DNA of 64,000 bases from Frateuria soli (lineage in GTDB: Bacteria > Pseudomonadota > Gammaproteobacteria > Xanthomonadales > Rhodanobacteraceae), in assembly GCF_021117385.1 (NCBI RefSeq), contig NZ_CP088252.1, positions 3,242,001 through 3,306,000 on the forward strand, read 5' to 3'. The notes under the pieces are model-generated. The model was not told the origin of the DNA and ran no database searches. It saw only the letters and a program-made list of their open reading frames with translations. Positions within the stretch are counted from its first letter, which is position 1, and the number at the start of each line of letters is the position of its first letter. The position numbers and the translations under genes are program-made. Below are positions 1 to 7,672 of the stretch, piece after piece.

Positions 1-151
1 TCTGCCATTCGATGAATTCGGCGGCCTCGCCGCCGCTAGGGGAAGGCCGCTCGAGCATGCCGTCTCCGTCGGACGCTGGTCGCCCGACCTTAGGCGATGG
101 GCGATCAAGGGGGCGTGGTAGCACGGCGCGTGGCGCGCGCCCGGCCGGATG
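1..151. other. left edge, no supported gene
   Basis: Short stretch before the stop codon of the first minus-strand gene. Short frames here have no recognisable domain and no convincing ribosome binding site. The sequence could be intergenic or the tail of a locus beyond the window edge. Confidence 0.4.
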
Positions 152-829
152 TCAGGAGGTCCCGTCCAGGGTCCTGTGCAGCCAGTCACGCACCAGGCCT
201 GTCCACAGGCGATAGCCCTTGCGGTTCATGTGCAGCCCGTCGGCGCCGAACCACTCCGGTTGCGGCTGGCCGTCCGGGCCGAGCATGGGCGTAAAGACGT
301 CCAGGTAGCTGATGCCCGGCCGAGCGCGCGCGTACTTGCGTACCAGCGCGTTGGCGCGACGGATCTGCGGCAGCAGGCGCTTGCGCGCCATGCTGGGCTT
401 GATCGCGATGAAGGCGATCGGCACGCCCGCATCCAGCGACCGCGCGCGGCGCACGAAGGCGGCAAAGGCATCGCGCACCTGTTCCGGCGTGCAGCCCTCG
501 GCCAGGTCGTTGTCGCCGGCGTAGAGCACGATGGCCCGTGGATGGTAGGGCGCCACCAGGCGATCGGCGTAGTAGGTGGCGTCGGGAATGCGCGATCCGC
601 CGAAGCCGCGGTTGATGACCGCGCGGCCGGGAAAATCGGTCGTCAGCGAGCTCCACAGGCGGATGGATGAACTGCCCACGAACAGCACCGGGTGCGCCGG
701 CGGCGGTTGCGCGCGGTCGGCCGCGGCGAACGCGGCGATCTCCACCTGCCACTGCCCGGGCCGTTCCGCACAGGCCCATGCCAGCGACGGCAGCAACGCG
801 AGCAACAGCCAGGACCAGAAGAATCTCAT
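152..829 (-). CDS. SGNH/GDSL-family hydrolase, exported
   Basis: A 225-residue protein with a hydrophobic N-terminal signal peptide (about residues 1-19) ending AWA before a Cys. The SGNH blocks are visible: block I FVGSSS at 50-55 with the probable nucleophile Ser54, the Gly of block II around RGFGGS at 74-79, block III GDND at 105-108 with Asn107, and block V DGLH at 197-200 giving the Asp/His pair. The family hydrolyses ester bonds of lipids, acylated sugars or peptidoglycan acetyl groups; the substrate cannot be read from sequence. The lipobox is poor, so a periplasmic or secreted soluble enzyme is more likely than a lipoprotein. The gene stands 73 bases beyond the RES toxin gene on the same strand, with no clear functional link. 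Confidence 0.85.
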   Translation of the reverse strand: MRFFWSWLLLALLPSLAWACAERPGQWQVEIAAFAAADRAQPPPAHPVLFVGSSSIRLWSSLTTDFPGRAVINRGFGGSRIPDATYYADRLVAPYHPRAIVLYAGDNDLAEGCTPEQVRDAFAAFVRRARSLDAGVPIAFIAIKPSMARKRLLPQIRRANALVRKYARARPGISYLDVFTPMLGPDGQPQPEWFGADGLHMNRKGYRLWTGLVRDWLHRTLDGTS

Positions 830-901
830 CGGTCGAACCTACCACCACGGGCGTCAGGCGCGGGTCTGGGCGCGCCACCGGAGGACGCGCCGATCGGCCT
901 G

Positions 902-1588
902 CTACGGCCGCTTGAGCTCGCTCACCTGGAGCACCTGCGCGATGCGCGTGCCGTCCCAGCGGTAGATGAAGTGCTGCGCCTGCACGCAGGGGGCCACCAC
1001 GTCCGGGAAGAACGCGGCGACGCACTCGCCCCCCGCGTGCCGGGCGCTGTCGTAGACGATGCCGTCGGAACCGGCCGCGCGCAGCGTGCGCGCCATGGCG
1101 ACGCTGGCGGCGTAGTCGCGCGGGTCATGCGCGGCCGGCCAGCCGCCGCGCAGGTCGTGCAGCTTGCGGTCGATGCTGGTGCTGTAGCAGCGCATCTCGA
1201 TCTCGCAGGCCGGCTCGGACGTGGCGGCGAGGAAACGTTCGCGGTGGTAGACGGTTTCCTCCACCGCCGTGGCCACGCTGCGCGCCGCGTAGAACACGCC
1301 CCAGCTGCCGTCGGAGAAGCGGCTGCCTTCCGGATTGAGGTGGGTGAAGGCGGCCATCACCGGGGTGCTGCCGGGTCCGCTGATGCGCCGGCCCGGCGGC
1401 ACCATCTTCAGCGCGCCGGCTTCCTCGCGCAGGCGCGGGTTGGTCATCGCCTCGATCGCGAACAGCGCGTCCAGGTCGGCTGGATCGGCAATCCGGTCGA
1501 ACACGCCCACCGGCGGGAAGCGGCTGGGTACGATGCGGTAGGCATGGCTCCAGCGGATGCGTTTCAGCGGCGGCAGGTCGGCAGGCAT
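902..1588 (-). CDS. RES-domain toxin of an Xre-RES toxin-antitoxin pair
   Basis: A 228-residue RES-domain protein. The ATG at 1588 is chosen because the upstream extension in frame is low-complexity and lacks the fold. The residues that name the family are visible: Arg18 in YRIVPSRF, Tyr100, Glu110 in VEETVYHRE, and Ser181 in VYDSARHAGG. Characterised RES toxins (Res, MbcT) fold like ADP-ribosyl enzymes and deplete cellular NAD+, stopping growth. The gene lies about 100 bases downstream of the Xre-type antitoxin gene on the same strand, the usual antitoxin-first order. All family residues appear intact, so an active toxin is likely. Activity is inferred from the family. Confidence 0.85.
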   Translation of the reverse strand: MPADLPPLKRIRWSHAYRIVPSRFPPVGVFDRIADPADLDALFAIEAMTNPRLREEAGALKMVPPGRRISGPGSTPVMAAFTHLNPEGSRFSDGSWGVFYAARSVATAVEETVYHRERFLAATSEPACEIEMRCYSTSIDRKLHDLRGGWPAAHDPRDYAASVAMARTLRAAGSDGIVYDSARHAGGECVAAFFPDVVAPCVQAQHFIYRWDGTRIAQVLQVSELKRP

Positions 1589-1690
1589 GCAGGCTCCGGG
1601 TTTTGCGTCCTCCCGCCAACGGCACGGGAGGGGGCCAAGCATGGCAGGGCGAGGTCTCGCCGGGCGCGACCGGAGTCTCGCGCGCCCGCC

Positions 1691-2083
1691 TCAGCCGCGC
1701 TGCGCATCCAGGTACTGGCGCACCACGTAGAGATCGCCCACGTTGCCCGAGAGCATGCGCTCGAGCGCCGAGTGGCCGCCAAACAGCGGCGCCTGGTTGG
1801 GCTTGCGCAGCCAGGCATCGGCCTGGGCCGGGTCGGGAAACAGGATCTGCAGCGATTTCCAGATGCCGAGCAGGTAGCTGATCCGCTCGATCACGTCGCG
1901 GCCTGGATTGCCGTCCTGGTCGCGCTTCCATTTGAAGAAGGTCGATTCGGCCGGATCGCCGAGCAGGCGGCGCTGTTCGGCGATCCGCAGCTTCCAGTGT
2001 TCGGCCAGGCGGAAGAAGGAACGCAGCGCCGGGCCGCCGAGGTCGCCGGCTGGGGCCTGTTCGGGGCGGGGATGGGCCAGCAT
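1691..2083 (-). CDS. Xre/MbcA/ParS-type antitoxin (DUF2384 C-terminus)
   Basis: A 130-residue protein. The N-terminal two thirds are helical with an Xre-like DNA-binding character (WKLRIAEQRRLLG to SYLLGIWKSL, about 30-80). The C-terminal segment (about 85-128, with PLFGGHSALERML and YVVRQYLDAQRG) is the DUF2384 toxin-binding domain typical of RES antitoxins. The start ATG at 2083 has a strong Shine-Dalgarno AAGGAGA. Its promoter and a palindrome in the promoter spacer are readable just upstream, which fits autorepression by the antitoxin or the antitoxin-toxin complex. It is the first gene of the Xre-RES pair. Confidence 0.85.
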   Translation of the reverse strand: MLAHPRPEQAPAGDLGGPALRSFFRLAEHWKLRIAEQRRLLGDPAESTFFKWKRDQDGNPGRDVIERISYLLGIWKSLQILFPDPAQADAWLRKPNQAPLFGGHSALERMLSGNVGDLYVVRQYLDAQRG

Positions 2084-2113
2084 GCTGGGACTCTCCTTTT
2101 GGAGTTCGCGTTC

Positions 2114-2142
2114 AATTTACTGCAAACGTGCAGTAGTCGCAA
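2114..2142 (-). promoter_or_regulatory. antitoxin promoter with operator palindrome in the spacer
   Basis: On the minus strand a -35 TTGCGA (2137-2142) and a -10 TAAATT (2114-2119) are separated by 17 bases. The spacer is almost filled by the inverted repeat TACTGCA-AACG-TGCAGTA (2118-2135; 7-bp arms, 4-base gap). This is the layout expected for repression by occlusion of RNA polymerase. Binding by the Xre antitoxin is inferred. Confidence 0.6.
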
Positions 2143-2154
2143 TGATCGTGCTCC

Positions 2155-2215
2155 TGTAGGAGCGCACCTGTGCGCGACAGGATGCATGGCGCTCGCGCAC
2201 AGGTGCGCTCCTGCA
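2155..2215. repeat. paired REP palindrome (type A)
   Basis: Two inverted arms, TGTAGGAGCGCACCTGTGCG at 2155-2174 (continuing CGAC) and its near-complement at 2193-2215, enclose a 14-base spacer. Each arm is itself a small hairpin. The same unit recurs at 53716 and 63669. It sits between the DUF885 gene and the antitoxin promoter. Confidence 0.85.
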
Positions 2216-2228
2216 CAGGGCGCCCGTT

Positions 2229-3986
2229 CTACTTGCAGCCGCAGCCGTAGTCCGGCGCAGGTCCGCCCTCGGCGATGAAGCGGTCGATGCGCTTCTCCAG
2301 CACCGGCAAGGGCACCGAGCCCAGCTGCAGCACGGTGTCGTGGAAGTGGCGCAGATCGAACCCGGCGCCCAGCGCGTGCTCGGCCTTGCCGCGCAATTCG
2401 CGGATCTTCAGGTAGCCCAGTTCGTAGGACAGCGCCTGCCCCGGCCAGCTGATGTAGCGGTCCACCTCGTTGGCGATCTCGCGCGCGGAGAGCGCGGTGT
2501 TGCCGGTCAGGTAGTCGATCGCCTGCTGGCGCGTCCAGCCCAGGTGGTGGATGCCGGTGTCGACCACCAGCCGGCAGGCGCGCCACATCTGGTAGGTGAG
2601 GTAGCCGAAGCGCTGGTAGGGCGTTTGGTAGATGCCCATCTCGTTGCCCAGGTACTCCGAGTACAGGCCCCAGCCCTCGCCAAAGGCGGAGATGTAGCCC
2701 TGGCGGCGGAACTCCGGCTGGCCCTTCTGCTCGGCGGCCAGCTCCAGCTGCAGCGCGTGGCCCGGGTAGGACTCGTGCAGGGTCAGCGCCGGCATGTTGA
2801 ACAGCGGTCGCGAGGGCAGGTCGTAGGTGTTGACCAGGTAGGCGTCGGCGCCGCCGCGGCCGGAGGTGTAGTAAGGCGCGATGTCGGCCGACACCGGCAC
2901 GATGGCGAAGCGCGCGCGCGGCAGGTGGCCGAAGAAGCGGCCCAGCTGCCCGTCCACTTCCTTGGCCACCCAGGCGGTGCGCCGCAGCAGCTCCTCGGGG
3001 CTTCTGGCGTAGAACTGGGGATCGGTGCGCAGGAAGGCGAGAAACGCGGGGAAGTCGCCCTTGAAGCCGCTGTCCTTCATGGTCTGGAGCATCTGCGCGT
3101 GGATCTTCGCCACCTGCTCCAGGCCGATCTTGTGGATGGTGTCCGGATCCAGGTCCAGCGTGGTGTACTCGCGGATCTGCTGGCGGTAGAACGCCTTGCC
3201 CTGCGGCAGCGCCTCGGCCGCCAGCGTGGTGCGCGCTTGCGGCACGTAGGTCTGGCGGAAGAAGGTCAGCAGCCTGGCGTAGGCCGGGATCACCTCATCG
3301 CGGATGCGTCGCAACGCCTCGCCCTGCAGCGCCTGCGCCTGGTCGGTGGGGATCGCCCCGGGCATGTGCTTGAACGGCTTGTAGAAGCTGCTGGCGGTGG
3401 GGTCCTTGAGCTCGGCCACCGCGGCGATCGACACGTCACGCCCGTCCAGCACCGCGCGCGGCACCGAGAAGCCGCGCTTCAGGCCCAGCCGCATGTTGGC
3501 GATCTGCTGGTCGAAGTAGGCAGGGATCTGCGCCAGGCGATCGAGGTAACGGCGGTAGTCCCCGGCGGTCCGCAGGTGGTCCGCGTCGAGCTCGTAGCCG
3601 ATGTCGCTCCAGAACGCCGAGTCGCTGTTGAACGGCATCTGCCAGGTCTTGAAGCGCTGGTCGGCCAGGAGGTTGGCGATCTGCGCGCGGTAGATGGCGT
3701 AGTTGACCTGGTTGGCGGGCGAGAGCCGGCTTGCGTCGAGCGCATCGAGCCTGGCCAGTACCTGTTGCCACTGCTCCAGGCGCCGTTGCTGGCTGGCCGC
3801 GTCGACGTTGTCCAGCCGGCCGTTGTTCGGCTGCGGCTCGCCCGAGGCGCTGATGTCGCCCTGCCCGGTGCGCCAGGCCCATTCGTGGGTGTAGATCGCC
3901 TTGAAGCGGTCGTCGGCGTCGTTGGCGTGCACGGCCGGGGCGAGCAGCAGGCCCGCGGCCAGCAGGCCGCCCAGCAGGTGATTCAT
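2229..3986 (-). CDS. DUF885 family protein, exported zincin-like hydrolase
   Basis: A 585-residue protein starting at the ATG at 3986, which has a GGAG ribosome site. A longer in-frame extension to 4073 runs into a REP element and is not used. Residues 1-21 form a signal peptide ending HAN. The body carries the DUF885 hallmark HESYPGH (404-410) followed by GEGWG (436-440), a zincin-like HExxxGH plus downstream Glu arrangement suggesting a metal-dependent peptidase or carboxypeptidase of the envelope. The C-terminus ends in a Cys-rich GCGCK tail. Length is normal for the family. Substrate and activity are unproven for most DUF885 members. Confidence 0.85.
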   Translation of the reverse strand: MNHLLGGLLAAGLLLAPAVHANDADDRFKAIYTHEWAWRTGQGDISASGEPQPNNGRLDNVDAASQQRRLEQWQQVLARLDALDASRLSPANQVNYAIYRAQIANLLADQRFKTWQMPFNSDSAFWSDIGYELDADHLRTAGDYRRYLDRLAQIPAYFDQQIANMRLGLKRGFSVPRAVLDGRDVSIAAVAELKDPTASSFYKPFKHMPGAIPTDQAQALQGEALRRIRDEVIPAYARLLTFFRQTYVPQARTTLAAEALPQGKAFYRQQIREYTTLDLDPDTIHKIGLEQVAKIHAQMLQTMKDSGFKGDFPAFLAFLRTDPQFYARSPEELLRRTAWVAKEVDGQLGRFFGHLPRARFAIVPVSADIAPYYTSGRGGADAYLVNTYDLPSRPLFNMPALTLHESYPGHALQLELAAEQKGQPEFRRQGYISAFGEGWGLYSEYLGNEMGIYQTPYQRFGYLTYQMWRACRLVVDTGIHHLGWTRQQAIDYLTGNTALSAREIANEVDRYISWPGQALSYELGYLKIRELRGKAEHALGAGFDLRHFHDTVLQLGSVPLPVLEKRIDRFIAEGGPAPDYGCGCK

Positions 3987-4039
3987 CGGGAGGCTCCTTG
4001 CGAGGGATGCGGTGATCATCGCAAAGATGCGCGAGCCTC

Positions 4040-4155
4040 GTAGGGGCCCACTTGTGGGCGATGCCCTCGGCACACGCGCGCACGGAGGTCAGCCGGCCGG
4101 TAGTCGGGCCGCATGGGGCCGGATCGAAGAGCATCGCCCACGAGTGGGCTCCTAC
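4040..4155. repeat. paired REP palindrome (type B)
   Basis: Left arm GTAGGGGCCCACTTGTGGGC at 4040-4059 (continuing GATGC) and right arm GCATCGCCCACGAGTGGGCT (continuing CCTAC) at 4131-4155 are inverted copies about 66 bases apart. The core differs from type A (CCCAC...GTGGG rather than CGCAC...GTGCG). Another type B pair lies at 31855. It separates the WYL regulator gene from the DUF885 gene. Confidence 0.8.
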
Positions 4156-4166
4156 CCAGCCGTGCG

Positions 4167-4868
4167 TCACACGCCGGCGTAGTAGCCGCGCATGGCATCC
4201 AGATAGGCGTCGAGGTTGCGGCCCGCGCCGGTTGCGAAACGCTCGCCGGTTTCATCGAACCGGTCGATGCGGTCCGGGCGGAAATTGCGGAACGCGCCGC
4301 GCAGGCGGCACCAGCTGCCCAGCGTCCACTTGCCGCCCCAGAACGCCAGGCACAGCGGCTCGACGTCGCGCGTGCTGGCCTGGCCGGCTTCGTCGCGGTA
4401 GACCAGCCGCAGCACCCGTTGCCCCTCGATCGCCGCGTGCAGGCGATCGATACGCGCGGCGAAGGCGGTGCTGTATTCGTCGCGCCACACCGGCGCGTAG
4501 ATGCGCGTGCGCGCGGCGCGCTCGCGCAGCTCCGGCGACAGGACCGCCTCGATCTTCATCAGCGCGGCCTGCGCACCTTCGGCCAGGCGCTCGCCGGCGA
4601 AGGCGCGCACGAAGCGCGTGCCGACCACCAGCGATTCGAGCTCCTCGGCGGTGAACATCAAAGGCGGGATGTCGGCGCCCTTGCGCAGCACGTAGCCCAC
4701 GCCCGCCTCGCCCTCGATCGGCACGCCCGAGAGCTGCAGGTCGGCGACGTCGCGGTAGACCGTGCGCAGCGACACGCCCAGCGTCTCGGCCAGCGAGCGC
4801 GCCTGCAGCGCGGTGCGACGCCCGCGCAGGGCATGGATGATGAGGAACAGGCGATCGGCGCGGCGCAT
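4167..4868 (-). CDS. YafY-type transcriptional regulator (HTH + WYL)
   Basis: A 233-residue protein. Residues 1-60 are a winged helix of the DeoR/HTH_11 type (RADRLFLIIHALRG, then ETLGVSLRTVYRDVADLQ as recognition region). Residues about 135-215 form a WYL domain (RVLRLVYRDEAG, EPLCLAFWGGKWTLGSWC, FRNFRPDRI), which senses a ligand, often a nucleic acid or small molecule. Length and layout match the YafY family. It is the last gene of a minus-strand run with a GST-like and a GFA-like gene, 57 bases from the GST stop, so it probably regulates this run or its own promoter. The ligand is unknown. Confidence 0.85.
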   Translation of the reverse strand: MRRADRLFLIIHALRGRRTALQARSLAETLGVSLRTVYRDVADLQLSGVPIEGEAGVGYVLRKGADIPPLMFTAEELESLVVGTRFVRAFAGERLAEGAQAALMKIEAVLSPELRERAARTRIYAPVWRDEYSTAFAARIDRLHAAIEGQRVLRLVYRDEAGQASTRDVEPLCLAFWGGKWTLGSWCRLRGAFRNFRPDRIDRFDETGERFATGAGRNLDAYLDAMRGYYAGV

Positions 4869-4925
4869 GCACGCATGATCGCCGAGGCGCGGTGCGCGAG
4901 CCAGTGCGCCACCGCGCGGTTCCGC

Positions 4926-5552
4926 TCAGGACTGGCGGGCGAGAAACCCGGCATCCTTGGCCTCGGCCCGCTGCATCGCCGGCCGCGCGCGCACGCGGTC
5001 GATGTACGCGCGTATCGGCGGCAGCTCGGGGACCAGCTTGAACATCGTGGTCCAGTGCAGTGCCGTGCCCCACAGCGTGTCGGCAGCGGTGAAGCGCTCG
5101 CCGAGCAGCCAGGGCCCGGGCGTGAGCTGGGCGACGATGGCGTCCAGCACCTCCTGCCAGGTGCCGTAGGGCGACATCATGTGCGCCGCCGGTTCACGCT
5201 GCAGGGAGCGGTCGAGCAGCGCCGGCTCGAAGCACGACCCGTAGAACACCATCCAGCGCAGGTACGGTCCGCGCAGCGGGTCGCCGATGGCCGGCGCCAG
5301 GCCCTTCTGCGGGTAGAGATCGGCCAGATACATCATCACCGCGGGTTGCTCGGTGACCATCGCGCCCTCATGGCGGATCGCCGGCACCTTGCCCAGCGGG
5401 TTGAGCGCGAGATAGCCCGGGTCGCGCTGTGTACCGGCCTTCAGGTCGAGCAGGTGCAGGTCGTAGTCGACGCCCAGCTCCTCGAACAGGGCCAGCGTGC
5501 CGCGCGAGCGCGACTGTGGCGCGTGGAAGAAAGTGACCTTGGATGAGTTCAT
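4926..5552 (-). CDS. glutathione S-transferase family protein
   Basis: A 208-residue protein starting at ATG 5552. An N-terminal thioredoxin-like domain (about 1-80) holds a Ser-rich active-site loop APQSRSRG (11-18), NPLGKVPA (51-58) with the cis-Pro, and TEQPAVMMYLAD for glutathione binding. An all-helical C-terminal domain follows (about 95-205). The family conjugates glutathione to electrophiles or reduces mixed disulfides. It starts only 14 bases after the GFA-like gene, so the two are almost surely co-translated from one mRNA, joining two glutathione-related functions. The preferred substrate cannot be told. Confidence 0.85.
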   Translation of the reverse strand: MNSSKVTFFHAPQSRSRGTLALFEELGVDYDLHLLDLKAGTQRDPGYLALNPLGKVPAIRHEGAMVTEQPAVMMYLADLYPQKGLAPAIGDPLRGPYLRWMVFYGSCFEPALLDRSLQREPAAHMMSPYGTWQEVLDAIVAQLTPGPWLLGERFTAADTLWGTALHWTTMFKLVPELPPIRAYIDRVRARPAMQRAEAKDAGFLARQS

Positions 5553-5566
5553 TCGCTGAGCGCTCC

Positions 5567-5971
5567 TCAGAGGTAGCTGGTGTGTGCCGGTGGATGCATC
5601 CGGTTGTCGTGGCGGCCATCGAAACAACGCACCGGCGCGTCGGCCAGTTCCTGCGGGCTGGCGTCGTCCAGGCAGGCCAGGTTGGCGCTGACGAAGCCGC
5701 CGCCCATTTGCTCCAGGTGCCCGCTGCCGAAGGGCTGGATGCCGCAGTGCCGGCAGAAACGGAAGTTGATGCTGTGGGTGCCGAACCGGTAGTCCGCCAG
5801 GGCCGCCTCGCCCTCCAGCAAGCGGAAGGCGTCCGGCCTGACGGTCGCGCCCCAGCGGCGTGTCTTGCCGCACATCGAGCAATTGCAGCGGCCGGTGCCG
5901 GCGGCAAGGTCGATGTCGGCGCCGAAGCGCACTGTGCCGCAGTGGCAGCTGCCGTGGTAGGTCCTGGTCAT
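5567..5971 (-). CDS. GFA family zinc protein (glutathione-dependent formaldehyde-activating-like)
   Basis: A 134-residue protein starting at ATG 5971 behind GGGAG. The seven cysteines of the GFA/CENP-V fold are present: CHC (Cys9, Cys11), CNCSMC (Cys29, Cys31, Cys34) and CRHC (Cys73, Cys76). They bind two zinc ions. Gfa was first linked to S-hydroxymethylglutathione formation, but most family members have no proven reaction. It lies directly before the GST gene (14-base gap), downstream of the NIPSNAP gene on the same strand. Confidence 0.85.
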   Translation of the reverse strand: MTRTYHGSCHCGTVRFGADIDLAAGTGRCNCSMCGKTRRWGATVRPDAFRLLEGEAALADYRFGTHSINFRFCRHCGIQPFGSGHLEQMGGGFVSANLACLDDASPQELADAPVRCFDGRHDNRMHPPAHTSYL

Positions 5972-6069
5972 GCGTGCTCCCGGACTGCAGTGGTGGTGGT
6001 TCCCCGCAGCAGCGAACGCGGCGTGGGGGCCAGGCGCAAGACCTCGGGCATGGCGTCGAGACGGTGGAT

Positions 6070-6702
6070 TCACGCACCAACGATCGGGTCGAGCGCCGCC
6101 GCGGCCTGATGGTGCACCAGCGCCCCGGCGTCGGCGAAGGCCGCGAACCAGACGAACACGCTTTCGCCCTCGCGCACCGGCAGGCGCGCAAAGGTATTGC
6201 GCGCCGGCTCGGTGACGAACTGTGCCAGCACCGGCGCGCCGAGCCGCTCCAGCACCGGTCGCACCTGCGCGTCGAAGCTGCGGGCCAGCGCTGCCAGGTC
6301 GGCCGGCGGCGCCGGACAGATCGTCGCCGTGAGCAGGCCGGCCGGCGCGCGTTCGCCTGCCGCTGGCCGGGCCATTCCCTCCAGTGCGAAGGCCTGCGCC
6401 GGCCGCAGCAGCAGCACGTCGTCCGAATCGAGCATGGTGGCGTTGGCCGCCTCGCGGTGGGCGCGCCAGACCGGGCCCTCATAGAACGCGGCCAGTGATG
6501 CGGCGCGCGTGGTCATGTCCTGGAAACTGCGCAGCCAGACGAAGCGGTCCGGGTCGTCGAGGTCGCGGAACTGGCCAGGCAGCCGCATGCCGAGCGCCTC
6601 CTGCGATTCGACGAACTCGCGCTCGAACAACCCGACCAGACGTTCGCGCTGGCCCGGGCGCAGCGTGTACTGGCGCAACTCGAGTACGGCGTGTGTGCTC
6701 AC
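6070..6702 (-). CDS. NIPSNAP family protein
   Basis: A 210-residue protein begun at GTG 6702, because the recognisable fold starts there (STHAVLELRQYTLRPGQ) and the GTG overlaps the stop of the microprotein gene as GTGA, the classical arrangement for translational coupling. Two ferredoxin-like NIPSNAP repeats are seen, about 5-95 and 110-205. Family members are small dimeric alpha+beta-barrel proteins related to monooxygenase-like and mitochondrial NIPSNAP proteins, mostly without known reaction. It belongs to the DJ-1-like, microprotein, NIPSNAP chain. Confidence 0.8.
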   Translation of the reverse strand: MSTHAVLELRQYTLRPGQRERLVGLFEREFVESQEALGMRLPGQFRDLDDPDRFVWLRSFQDMTTRAASLAAFYEGPVWRAHREAANATMLDSDDVLLLRPAQAFALEGMARPAAGERAPAGLLTATICPAPPADLAALARSFDAQVRPVLERLGAPVLAQFVTEPARNTFARLPVREGESVFVWFAAFADAGALVHHQAAAALDPIVGA

Positions 6703-6857
6703 GGGCGCCGCCCGAGCCACAGGGCGACCAGCGCCAGCAGGCTCATCCGCCGTGGCGCCGGCGCCGGCGCCGGCATCGGGTGCAGTCCCTCGACCAGGCG
6801 GTTGCGCGCGGCCAGCGGGCGGTAGGCGTCGGCGAGGCGATGCAGGAGCGGATGCAT
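6699..6857 (-). CDS. 52-residue microprotein between DJ-1-like and NIPSNAP genes
   Basis: An ATG at 6857 is preceded by a strong Shine-Dalgarno GAGGAGG that overlaps the stop codon of the DJ-1-like gene. The frame of 52 residues ends on the TGA that overlaps the GTG of the NIPSNAP gene (GTGA). The peptide is basic (LLHRLADAYRPLAARNRLVE), has a Pro/Ala linker (MPAPAPAPRR) and ends in a hydrophobic helix (MSLLALVALWLG) plus RRP, so it could be a tail-anchored membrane peptide. No family is recognised. Evidence for reality is positional: both junctions are tuned for coupling. Confidence 0.6.
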   Translation of the reverse strand: MHPLLHRLADAYRPLAARNRLVEGLHPMPAPAPAPRRMSLLALVALWLGRRP

Positions 6858-6868
6858 GGCCGTCCTCC

Positions 6869-7477
6869 TCACGCCGCCACCGCTTCGCCGACGCACCACG
6901 GCGGCAGCTGGGCATGCTTGAACAAGCGGTACCAGTGTTCGCGGTCGCCCGGGCCATAGAGGTCCAGCGCGTGGATCACCTCGCGGGCAAACTCCACGCT
7001 GCCCAGGTGGCTGGCGGTGATGATCCCGCCGTCGCTGGCCGCCAGCACGGACGCATCGTAATCCGCACTGCCGGTGTAGCCGGGCACCTGCGCGGCAATG
7101 TGGCCGGCCCAGTTGCCGGTGTGGCGGCATTGATCGAGCAGGCCGGCGCGGGCCAGCGCCAGCACACCGCTGTCGATGCCGGCGACCATCGAACCGGCGC
7201 GGCGCAGCTCGCGTAGCGCGGCCACCGCCGCGGCGCCCTCGCCCCGCTGCCACAGGTGGCCGCCCGGCACGATGGCCAGCGCCGCGCGGGCGAGCTCGAG
7301 CTCGGACACGCTCAGCTCCGGCTGCACCATCAGGCCTCCCATCGAACGCACCGGCGCGCGGGTGAAGCCCACCGTGGCGACCCGCCAGTCGCCCGGGCGA
7401 CGCACCTCGCACAGCGCCAGCGCCGCCTGCCAATCCGCAAAACCGTCGAACACCAGGAAGTAAACCGTGTCGCGCAT
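6869..7477 (-). CDS. DJ-1/PfpI family protein with the catalytic Cys replaced
   Basis: A 202-residue protein with the class I glutamine-amidotransferase-like fold: [13 protein letters not shown] (5-17), the IVPGG strand-turn (69-73), and the nucleophile elbow at 99-110. In active members the elbow reads like ICxxxLALARAG, whereas here it is [12 protein letters not shown], putting Asp102 at the Cys position. Cysteine-based protease, glyoxalase or isonitrile hydratase chemistry is therefore unlikely; a regulatory, scaffold or different enzymatic role is possible. It heads a minus-strand chain with the microprotein and NIPSNAP genes and is divergent from fbp. Confidence 0.85.
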   Translation of the reverse strand: MRDTVYFLVFDGFADWQAALALCEVRRPGDWRVATVGFTRAPVRSMGGLMVQPELSVSELELARAALAIVPGGHLWQRGEGAAAVAALRELRRAGSMVAGIDSGVLALARAGLLDQCRHTGNWAGHIAAQVPGYTGSADYDASVLAASDGGIITASHLGSVEFAREVIHALDLYGPGDREHWYRLFKHAQLPPWCVGEAVAA

Positions 7478-7672
7478 CGCACCGCCTCCGTTGCAGGATG
7501 GGCAGGATGCGCCCGGGCTGCTGCCAGCGTGATGTCAGCAGAAGGGCAACCTGAGGAATCCGCCCGGCCGGGCGCTGGTCGCGGGCCATGGGGAACGGCG
7601 CCCCGACCGGCGCCGCACCACCGTTCACGCGCAGCCCGTAAAATGTCCTTTCCTTCCTGCCACGGACCCGAC

